NCBI RefSeq assembly: GCF_900143055.1
Contig: NZ_FRCW01000001.1
Location: 124,001 to 188,000, forward strand
Direction of reading: 5' to 3'
DNA from: Fibrobacter sp. UWR3
GTDB lineage: Bacteria > Fibrobacterota > Fibrobacteria > Fibrobacterales > Fibrobacteraceae
DNA: 64,000 bases
The notes beneath the pieces were generated by a model that was not told the DNA's origin, searched no databases, and was given only the letters and a program-made list of their open reading frames with translations. The position numbers and the translations under genes are program-made. Of this stretch, positions 58,123 to 64,000 are shown one piece after another. Every line of letters starts with the position of its first letter. The stretch's first letter is position 1.

Positions 58123-58962
58123 ATGCCCACCACGACCGTCATCGACACCATCCACCACGTCATCTACGACACCGTGCATACATCCGTATTTGATACTGTT
58201 CATACAGTCTCCTTCGATACGGTCAAGGTTGTACTGGATTCTTCTTTCACTCCGCAAGTTCTCCGTGATTCGCAAGCGTTCTACAGCTGGGCGTTCATGG
58301 CCATAGTCGCCATCATCGGTTTGGGCTCAGGAATACTTGCGTTCGTGTTGAATAAATTGTGGGACAAGAAAGTCGATATAGCGGTTGATAAGCTCAAACA
58401 GGATTTTGCACAAATTGCAGAGAAAAAGGCTAAAGACGCTTCCAGCATTGCCGCCAACGAAGCCGCGAGTCTTGCTGCTGAAAAATCGAAGACAGAATTT
58501 GAAAAGCTGATTGGCAAGCAAAAAGAGGATTTGAAATCTTTGAAAGATGAAAGCTCGCGTTTGTGGATGCAACAGGTGATTGATGATTTTTTGCTTATAA
58601 GAATTGAAAAAGATGCAGTGACTGCGGCTACGAAAATGATTCGACTTATGGATAAAATCATGATGAAACCTGATGAAGCGACAGCCAAGTTTGTTAAAAA
58701 TTTGTTCTTGCCGGAATTGAAAAAAACGGTGTATTCTATACAGTTCGCCGAAGGGTATGACTCGCTAGCCATTATGGTCATTGACGGACTGAACAACATA
58801 AAGTCTTCTATAGCCTTTAGTAATCTTGAGAAGAAATTCACTATTGACATTTGCAAAAGCATAGATGAAGTTGTATTCGAAATGAATAAAAGATTTGATG
58901 AGTTTAGGAAAATCAAGAGAGGAGAATCCACTTCAAAACCAGGGCGATTCCAAGTACCATAA
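58123..58962 (+). CDS. Membrane-anchored coiled-coil prophage protein
   Basis: 279 residues. The N-terminal 40 carry repeats D-T-I-H-H, D-T-V-H-T, D-T-V-H-T, D-T-V-K-V. One membrane helix (about 54-75) follows, then a long coiled coil with Lys/Glu/Ala heptads (about 80-150), then a helical domain. No family is recognised. It is AT-richer in its second half. Expressed from the repressor strand, it could alter the cell surface or exclude other phages; this is a guess from position and topology. Confidence 0.65.
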   Translation: MPTTTVIDTIHHVIYDTVHTSVFDTVHTVSFDTVKVVLDSSFTPQVLRDSQAFYSWAFMAIVAIIGLGSGILAFVLNKLWDKKVDIAVDKLKQDFAQIAEKKAKDASSIAANEAASLAAEKSKTEFEKLIGKQKEDLKSLKDESSRLWMQQVIDDFLLIRIEKDAVTAATKMIRLMDKIMMKPDEATAKFVKNLFLPELKKTVYSIQFAEGYDSLAIMVIDGLNNIKSSIAFSNLEKKFTIDICKSIDEVVFEMNKRFDEFRKIKRGESTSKPGRFQVP

Positions 58963-59122
58963 ACGGATAGATGAAGGCGATTGCATCGCATACAACTAGC
59001 GGCCAATTACATTTTCTGTAGAAGTTCTTGACATCATTCAATGTTATACGAACTGGATGTCGTGCGTCATCCTTGCTGCTTGACATCAATACCGTCTCGA
59101 CTATTCCAGGAACATTGATCAT
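58913..59122 (-). CDS. Small membrane protein, convergent with 58123 gene
   Basis: 69 residues from ATG 59122, with AAAGGAAATGAAAA before it. Two hydrophobic runs, L-V-V-C-D-A-I-A-F-I and V-L-G-I-A-L-V-L-K-W-I, end the protein. It overlaps the 3' end of the 58123 gene by 50 bp on the opposite strand. The good ribosome-binding site supports it, but it is short and unrecognised. Confidence 0.5.
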   Translation of the reverse strand: MINVPGIVETVLMSSSKDDARHPVRITLNDVKNFYRKCNWPLVVCDAIAFIYPFMVLGIALVLKWILLS

Positions 59123-59185
59123 TTTTCATTTCCTTTTTTATGTTGTTGTTTTTTTCGCGCATTTTGATTATATTTGGGATACAGA

Positions 59186-59482
59186 ATGAGCTTCTGGGAT
59201 TCCCTGACAATCGACGACCTTCCGAATGACGACCTGAAGTGGGTGGCAAACACCCTCGGGCTCGACATTGCCAAACGTATCTGGAAGAAGTTCGCGGGCA
59301 ACCATGTAGCCTGCCCAGCCAGGATGAACCCAACAGCAGTGCGCCGCTATATGCGCGACAACTTCGACAAGCCAGTTCACCAGCTTGCGTTTGAAACCGG
59401 AGTCAGCGAGCGCACGATCTACAGGTACATGAACGTGGTTGAAAAGAAGCCTGAAAACAAAGGGCAGCTGAGCCTGTTCTAG
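59186..59482 (+). CDS. Mor-like phage transcription activator
   Basis: 98 residues from ATG 59186 (earlier in-frame codons lie in the leader). A helical N-terminus with A-K-R-I-W-K-K-F-A-G is followed by a C-terminal HTH, F-E-T-G-V-S-E-R-T-I-Y-R-Y-M, the plan of the Mu Mor/C family. Mor turns on middle or late phage genes. It lies between the repressor block and the leftward head genes. Confidence 0.8.
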   Translation: MSFWDSLTIDDLPNDDLKWVANTLGLDIAKRIWKKFAGNHVACPARMNPTAVRRYMRDNFDKPVHQLAFETGVSERTIYRYMNVVEKKPENKGQLSLF

Positions 59483-59490
59483 CATACACT

Positions 59491-59745
59491 TTATTCCTTC
59501 ATCCATTCGCCGGTTCTTGCGTGGTGCAGATAGTTTTCGGCCTTGCGGATATCGTCTTTCCAGTCGTTGTCGGGCTTGAGTCCTGCGCGGCATTGATACT
59601 TGACGGCGGTGCCGATGTCGTAGGCGGCTTCACGCGGGAGTTCTTCGCGCTTCACGATGGCGTGGATAATCTTGATTGTCTCCACGGGCATTTCGTTGTA
59701 GTAGGCGCGTTTGGGCTTGTTTGTTTTGGGTGCGGGTTTTGTCAT
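59491..59745 (-). CDS. DUF3310-like small phage protein
   Basis: 84 residues. Y-D-I-G-T-A-V-K-Y-Q-C-R-A-G-L-K-P-D-N-D-W-K-D-D-I-R-K-A is close to the DUF3310 core (G-x-A-I-K-Y-l-x-R-x). It ends the leftward head operon, its start overlapping the gpG-like stop by 4 bp. The function is unknown. Confidence 0.7.
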   Translation of the reverse strand: MTKPAPKTNKPKRAYYNEMPVETIKIIHAIVKREELPREAAYDIGTAVKYQCRAGLKPDNDWKDDIRKAENYLHHARTGEWMKE

Positions 59746-60272
59746 TTGAGACCTCCTTTCTTTTTCATTTCATCGACGATTCTGTTTGCCAGGATATCCT
59801 TGATCTTGGTTTCGTCCTCTTCCTGGAGAAGCATGTAGGGGCGGGCGGGGATGTTTGCGCCCGGGTGGTGGGCGCTCTTGCGGTAGAATACCGTGCCGCC
59901 CACTGTGAAACGGAGCGCCCTGCGGTTCTTGGCCTTGATGTCGTGCGCGGGGATTGAGCCGCCGAACTGGTGGATATGGGCATATTTTTGGGGACCGGTC
60001 ATTACGGTGACGGCGTTGCCGTCGCCGTCAAGCTCGTAGTGGATTCCCTTCATGAGCGCCCCGGTGCCAACCAAAGTCTTTCCCTTGGGCTTTTTCGAGC
60101 TGGGCCACCGGACGGGTCGGCCACCTTCGCGAAAGTTTTGCTTGACGCTCTTTGTCACAAGGTTGCCGATAGCCGCCATGGCGGGCTTCAAGTCGCTTGC
60201 CGTCCGCTTCGCAATATCGATAATTTCGTTGAATTTATCGATTTTTACGTCTGCGTTGATAAAATCTGCCAT
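59742..60272 (-). CDS. Phage virion morphogenesis protein (Mu gpG type)
   Basis: 176 residues. K-A-N-F-G-like body with R-W-P-S-S-K-K, L-V-G-T-G-A-L-M-K-G-I and Y-A-H-I-H-Q-F-G-G are the typical phage virion morphogenesis (tail completion) pattern, ending in a Arg-rich P-A-R-P-Y-M-L segment. It completes tails or connects head and tail. The start at 60272 is preceded by GGAATTGCAACCCC. Confidence 0.87.
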   Translation of the reverse strand: MADFINADVKIDKFNEIIDIAKRTASDLKPAMAAIGNLVTKSVKQNFREGGRPVRWPSSKKPKGKTLVGTGALMKGIHYELDGDGNAVTVMTGPQKYAHIHQFGGSIPAHDIKAKNRRALRFTVGGTVFYRKSAHHPGANIPARPYMLLQEEDETKIKDILANRIVDEMKKKGGLK

Positions 60273-60322
60273 GGGGTTGCAATTCCTTGGGTAAAATGGT
60301 ATATTAGAGAGCGAGGTTAATC

Positions 60323-60550
60323 ATGATCACGGTTGACAAAGAAACAAGAAAGATTGAGTTCTATAAGAACAACGAAAGTGATAAAATATGGCGTGTTCGC
60401 TACATTGGTTGCACTGGTCTTCAAGCAGTTTCCTTTGACAAGAAAAAAATCTTGTTTCTTTTTGGTGACTATCCCAAGAATTTTACCAAGGAGGAAAAAG
60501 CCTTGTTTGACAAGGAAAATCCTTATTGGAAAAATTTGCTGGGTGGCTAA
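60323..60550 (+). CDS. Small protein, candidate immunity to the MuF toxin module
   Basis: 75 residues, GCGAGGTTAATC before the ATG. Charged and aromatic: W-R-V-R-Y-I-G-C-T-G-L-Q-A-V-S-F and L-F-G-D-Y-P-K-N-F-T. It is read rightward while all surrounding head genes are leftward, and ends 15 bp from the 3' end of the MuF gene. It is AT-rich like the C-terminal part of that gene. Small acidic or charged proteins next to toxin modules are commonly immunity proteins. This role is inference; no family is recognised. Confidence 0.6.
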   Translation: MITVDKETRKIEFYKNNESDKIWRVRYIGCTGLQAVSFDKKKILFLFGDYPKNFTKEEKALFDKENPYWKNLLGG

Positions 60551-60564
60551 AAGAAACATCGCTT

Positions 60565-62034
60565 TTACATTCCTTTCGTGTTGAAGAATCCTATTAACTC
60601 CCTAAATTTTGGGGAGTCTTTTAATTTTTCAATATCTATCAAATAGTCGAACCATTCTGTTTTGCTGATGTTCGTTCCAAATCGTTCTTTTAAAACAGAC
60701 TGATCTAGTATAAGGAATCCGTCAGCTTTCTTTTTGCCTTGCAACTCTAAAAATTCGAATGTATTGTTCTTTTTGCGAATAATTGCAGCATGTTCGCCGC
60801 TTCTGAAGTAGTATTCTTTTCCCGACTCAACATGCTTTAACAAAGTTTCAGCGTTCTCGAAACCATTGTTGCCTGTGGCCGCAAAACCACCAGATTTAGT
60901 AAAACTTTTGATAACAGAGTCATCTCCAAAAAAGGTGCGGCTCCGCCTTCCTCTGTAATCTTTGACATCGAATCCAAACTTGTTAGCAATATAAGCTAAA
61001 GCCTGAGAAGAACAGGCTCCAGGCGTTGGGTCTTTTTTCCCTAGCTTGTTGATTATCTGTTCTTCCGTTAGCGGTTTTCTTAATTTTTTTGCTTCAATAA
61101 ACTTTATGCCTTTTTCCCTGGCACTTTGAATTATCTGCTTGAATTCCTTGTTTCGCTCAATTCGTTCAGCTCGTCTTTCTCGTACAGCTTCGGCACGGCT
61201 CAGCGGTTTCGCCTTTACCGTCTTAATCTTGCTAAGGTCTAATTCAGGTTCTGTAGTCGTATTCTGCTTTTCGGTTTTTGCGTCAGCTTCGCTTGCGGCC
61301 TTCCTTGCTTCCGGATAATTTCTGAACAGCTTTTCTTCTTTCTCTTGCGTGAATTCCTTGAGCCGCTGGTTTTCGGCATCGGCGTCGCCGATACTGTAAT
61401 CCCAGTTCTCGCCGATGTTCCTGGTGTCGTTTGCGGCGGTCGGTGCCCTGGTCACCTTCTCGTCGCCACGGTCCATTTCGTATTTGCTGATGAACTCCTT
61501 TTCGCAAAGACAGCCAAAGCCGTTGGGCGGGCTGTGCTTTTCCCACCAGGGGTCATTTACAGGGAGCACGGTGCCGTTCCAGGCCTTGTGTTCCTCGCGG
61601 CTACCGGGGAGCATCATGCACACGTACTTGGCGTGGGTAAACACGTCGGGCATGGCCCTTGCCTGTCGCTCCTGGGCTGCCGCCGATGCGGTGAGCATGT
61701 TCGTCTGGTAAATGACCTTGGAACGCCACGCACCGTATTTCGGCTTTTCCATCTTCGCGTCAAAGCTGGGGTCTGCCGCCCGCCACTTGCTTGCAATCTT
61801 GTAGAAGTTGTCGCGGAAGTCTTGCAGGGAGTCTCCCTTTTCGATGGCCCTGTCAACCGCGTTTCGGAAATCGAGCAGGATGTCGGCACGCATTGCGCCG
61901 GCAACGGTGAACGCCCGGGTGTGCATTGCACCCTTGAGGCTGTTCCAGCGTTTTGTAGGAATGTTGATTTTCTTCTTGAAGTAATCGACGGCTTCCCTGT
62001 AGGCGCCCTGCTTGAATCCGAGTTCCTTAGCCAT
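60565..62034 (-). CDS. MuF-type minor head protein with papain-like C-terminal module
   Basis: 489 residues. About 1-210 is the phage Mu protein F-like head domain (R-A-F-T-V-A-G-A-M-R-A-D, W-R-S-K-V-I-Y-Q-T-N-M, and P-P-N-G-F-G-C-L-C). A charged helical linker follows (about 225-330). Residues 341-489 are AT-rich in DNA and carry Cys 341 in T-P-G-A-C-S-S-Q-A-L-A-Y-I at a helix start, and His 415 in S-G-E-H-A-A-I-I-R before a strand, as in papain-like toxins. MuF-fused toxins are a known phage trait. The family head domain alone is about 270-400 residues, so the tail is extra. Confidence 0.8.
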   Translation of the reverse strand: MAKELGFKQGAYREAVDYFKKKINIPTKRWNSLKGAMHTRAFTVAGAMRADILLDFRNAVDRAIEKGDSLQDFRDNFYKIASKWRAADPSFDAKMEKPKYGAWRSKVIYQTNMLTASAAAQERQARAMPDVFTHAKYVCMMLPGSREEHKAWNGTVLPVNDPWWEKHSPPNGFGCLCEKEFISKYEMDRGDEKVTRAPTAANDTRNIGENWDYSIGDADAENQRLKEFTQEKEEKLFRNYPEARKAASEADAKTEKQNTTTEPELDLSKIKTVKAKPLSRAEAVRERRAERIERNKEFKQIIQSAREKGIKFIEAKKLRKPLTEEQIINKLGKKDPTPGACSSQALAYIANKFGFDVKDYRGRRSRTFFGDDSVIKSFTKSGGFAATGNNGFENAETLLKHVESGKEYYFRSGEHAAIIRKKNNTFEFLELQGKKKADGFLILDQSVLKERFGTNISKTEWFDYLIDIEKLKDSPKFRELIGFFNTKGM

Positions 62035-63532
62035 TGACGATTCCCGCCTTTTTCAGGATGGAGAAACGGCCTGCAAGGTCTGCGGCAAGGAACGCCTGTT
62101 CCATTTCGTCGGCGATTTTGTCCATGGGCATTTCGCCGTAGCAACCGCCCAGTTTGTCGCGGACTTCTTCGAGGCTCTTTGCGTTTTCCACCAGTTCCCT
62201 GATGGGTGCCAGGATATCGACCTTTTCGCATTCGTCTTCTAGGTGTTCGGTGAATGCGTTCACCTGGTTTCGGAGTTCGTGGGCGGTCTTTCTGACCTTG
62301 CCCTTCTTTTCGGGGCCTTCGGCAAACATGCCGCCTTGCTGAACTTCGGTCATCTCGAAATACTTCTCGTCGATTCCGTAGATGTCGCTGATGTACTGGG
62401 CATTGAACTTGACTCCCAGCTGCGAGAGCTTTGCGTCGCGTTCAAGGCGTGCCTGCTGCATGTCTTCCGGGAGAATGATGTTCATCCACGGTATGACCTT
62501 TTCGCCAGGCCAGTTGATTTCGTATATCCAGCGGATGAGCTGATTGAAGCTGGATTCAATCATAGCGGCATCGTCAAGTGCCAAGTCCAGGCGCACGTCG
62601 TTATGCACGGTAGCCATGGCCTGGGTGCCGCCCGAGTTCGTCTGTTCGGTGGTTAGGGTCTCGCCAAGCCACGCCTTGCTGATTTCGGAATCCGCCCAAG
62701 CCACGATTTCGCTGTGGGGGTTGGTGCCGCTCATCTTGGTTTCCAGGAGTTCCACGGAACCTGTCTGCGGGATGACCGCCACGGCGTCGCGCACAAGCCC
62801 CGAAAGCATCCTGAGGAAGGTGTTCTGTTCCTTGTCGGTCGCTCCCGGAGGAATCTTCCCGACGGCCTTGGGCTTGCCGTATTTTTCGACGAATATCATC
62901 CAGAACTTGAGACCGCCCTTCTTGAAGGCCATGGGCCAGAAGCAACGGGCATAGACAGGCTCGCCATAGGGATTGGTGGCCGTGGGGCGGTTGCGGGTCA
63001 CAATGAACTTGCGGTCGGGTACGGGAACCTTCGCGTTAAACTTGTTCTGGAATAGCAGCCTGCCTTCGTCATCGAAGCGGAACCATTCCTGCGGGCGGTC
63101 CTTGATGGCGACAGGCAGAATGAGCGTTCCGTAGGCCGTGGATACAGAATCCCACACGATTTCGTGGACGGCGAAACCGAAGCCGATGGCCTGGAGCATC
63201 TGCGAAATGGTGTTGCGCAGTTCCAGGTTCCAGAAGTATTCTTCAAGCATCTTCGCTTTCTTGGGGTCGCCCTTGCTACCGTCGATGGTCCAGGTGCGAC
63301 TGGTGATGGAAGCGAAACGCTTGCTCTTGACGGCATCGAGGTGCCCGTCCACGAAGTTTCGGTAGACCTTGATGTTTCCACCCTGCGCCTTGAGGATAGG
63401 GTCGGGGTTGGGCAGGTAATCTTCGCCCGTGACAAAAGTCGCTGCCGCCCGGGTGGCCACTTCAGTCGCCAGGCGGAGTTTTTCACCGCCGTTCTGGGTG
63501 TTTTCGGTCTGTTTTTTCCTTTTTTTGCTCAT
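62027..63532 (-). CDS. DUF935 portal protein (Mu gp29 type)
   Basis: 501 residues. I-T-S-R-T-W-T-I near the start, A-I-G-F-G-F-A-V-H-E-I-V-W and R-P-T-A-T-N-P-Y-G are the DUF935 pattern. G-E-T-L-T-T-E-Q-T-N-S-G-G marks the stem region. It forms the ring through which DNA enters the head. It overlaps the MuF gene by 8 bp, the usual coupling. Confidence 0.9.
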   Translation of the reverse strand: MSKKRKKQTENTQNGGEKLRLATEVATRAAATFVTGEDYLPNPDPILKAQGGNIKVYRNFVDGHLDAVKSKRFASITSRTWTIDGSKGDPKKAKMLEEYFWNLELRNTISQMLQAIGFGFAVHEIVWDSVSTAYGTLILPVAIKDRPQEWFRFDDEGRLLFQNKFNAKVPVPDRKFIVTRNRPTATNPYGEPVYARCFWPMAFKKGGLKFWMIFVEKYGKPKAVGKIPPGATDKEQNTFLRMLSGLVRDAVAVIPQTGSVELLETKMSGTNPHSEIVAWADSEISKAWLGETLTTEQTNSGGTQAMATVHNDVRLDLALDDAAMIESSFNQLIRWIYEINWPGEKVIPWMNIILPEDMQQARLERDAKLSQLGVKFNAQYISDIYGIDEKYFEMTEVQQGGMFAEGPEKKGKVRKTAHELRNQVNAFTEHLEDECEKVDILAPIRELVENAKSLEEVRDKLGGCYGEMPMDKIADEMEQAFLAADLAGRFSILKKAGIVNG

Positions 63533-63663
63533 GCAGTCCTCGGTGTATTTCTAATCTCGTTGAATGGCCGTTCAAATTCGTTGAATTTTGATTTTCTAAA
63601 ATCGGATGACCGTTTACTAGTCCAAAACAAAAACGGGCTAAAAAGGGCCTTTCTGTGCGATTG
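63533..63663 (-). other. Gap between portal and terminase genes
   Basis: 131 bp, AT-richer than its neighbours. It contains TTGAAT...CGTTGAA repeats and no open frame. Phage head genes are normally packed tightly, so a gap here is a little unusual. Confidence 0.3.
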
Positions 63664-64000
63664 TCAGAAACCGTTAAAATTCATGCTTTCCCCTTTGAAC
63701 GGATTTGCGGTCTGGATGAATACCGGACCCGCGTCACTTGCGTTTTTCGCATGGTATGCCAAAGCCGCTCCCCAGAAGAAGTCGCCGTGGCCCTGCTCGG
63801 TGCTTGCGGCATCGTAGCGCACGTTCCCGGCACTTGTGACAATTTTACGGACGGCGTGGATGCTTTCGGCCTGTTCGTCCTCGATTTTGGTGTCGATGCC
63901 CGGGAACTTCGGGCATTTCTCGATGATAATCTTCTGGTCTTCAAACGCCTGCAAAAGATTGATGGCAAGGTCGGCCTTTACCGTGTTGGAGAAAAGGACG
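63664..64000 (-). CDS. Terminase large subunit (Mu gp28 type), 5' part outside window
   Basis: The last 111 residues are visible; the frame is open to the window edge. V-R-Y-D-A-A-S-T-E-Q-G-H-G-D-F-F-W-G-A-A-L-A-Y is the C-terminal nuclease-domain end seen in Mu gp28-like terminases (H-x-D-x-F-W-A). It cuts and packages phage DNA. Any codon inside the window is too far downstream to be the start. Confidence 0.8.
   Translation of the reverse strand, partial: VLFSNTVKADLAINLLQAFEDQKIIIEKCPKFPGIDTKIEDEQAESIHAVRKIVTSAGNVRYDAASTEQGHGDFFWGAALAYHAKNASDAGPVFIQTANPFKGESMNFNGF

Larger units (their letters stand above)
48027..64000. mobile_element. Mu-like transposable prophage, right part outside window
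   Basis: Evidence: MuA-type DDE transposase, MuB-type ATPase, GemA, DUF3164, a Mor-like activator, DUF935 portal, MuF head protein, gpG-type morphogenesis protein and terminase. The early operon and the head genes are both transcribed leftward, with the repressor and Mor between them. One end lies in 48027-48296, where short repeats occur; the other end is not in the window. The exact border was not determined. Confidence 0.85.

Noticed and set aside
1-64000. CRISPR array, rRNA operon or diversity-generating retroelement
   Set aside because: No regularly spaced direct repeats, no rRNA-like sequence, and no reverse transcriptase or template/variable repeat pair were seen.

Overview
The window reads as a chromosomal segment of a Fibrobacter-like bacterium (Fibrobacterota). 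Three things point there. There is a lipoprotein with a Ser-rich linker and a C-terminal FISUMP-type (Fibrobacter major paralogous) domain at 21192-22196. There is a 917-residue lipoprotein of the TIGR02171 type (Fibrobacter paralogous family) at 44401-47154. The core genes are Gram-negative, with LPS export, LpxK and an lptB-rpoN-hpf-hprK order. Recognisable promoters have the form TTGAC(A/T)-N16/17-TATATT.

Region 1 (1-6.7 kb) is a decaying accessory island. It holds a HEPN-motif gene running off the left edge, a frameshifted gene of unknown function, a broken AlbA/HATPase/winged-helix gene with a G8 tract, and two intact DUF1016-type PD-(D/E)XK nuclease genes. Each nuclease gene follows the same promoter and a leader of about 330-370 nt. 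The two leader copies show compensatory changes in several stems, so a structured RNA is likely. An orphan antitoxin and an orphan winged-helix tail complete the island.

Region 2 (6.8-39.9 kb) is ordinary chromosome: iorAB; lptC-lptA-lptB-rpoN-hpf-hprK-mlaD; a DksA-like zinc finger protein; a serine hydrolase; Nudix and patatin genes; a FISUMP lipoprotein; divergent eamA and metY sharing a perfect palindrome; an LTA-synthase-like sulfatase; groES; a RavA-like ATPase; lpxK; aroC; fur; trkA and trkH; a BASS transporter; an AlkD-like gene; a second patatin; a MATE transporter fused to a GHKL-like domain; and tfoX. Dispersed TGTCAT...ATCTA palindromes punctuate the intergenic gaps.

Region 3 (39.5-48.0 kb) is lower in GC and looks lineage-specific. 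A tfoX/outer-membrane-protein/lipoprotein block has been duplicated. In the second copy only the tails of the first two genes survive, and a YafQ/DinJ-type toxin-antitoxin pair lies beside them. A MoxR ATPase, the TIGR02171 lipoprotein and a possibly truncated gene follow.

Region 4 (about 48.0 kb to the right edge) is a Mu-like transposable prophage that continues outside the window. Its early operon runs leftward: Bro-N regulator, MuA, MuB, GemA, DUF3164, DUF1353, amidase and ASCH proteins, ending at a terminator near 48.25 kb. It is controlled by a divergent two-HTH repressor through palindromic operators that overlap a TTGACA-N17-TACATT promoter. A Mor-like activator and the leftward head genes (gpG-like, MuF head protein, DUF935 portal, terminase) lie to the right. 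The MuF head protein carries an AT-rich C-terminal extension with a papain-like Cys/His pattern. It is paired tail to tail with a small gene that is a candidate immunity protein.

The strongest candidates for something undescribed are the duplicated structured leader RNA with DUF1016 nuclease genes, and the MuF-toxin/immunity arrangement.
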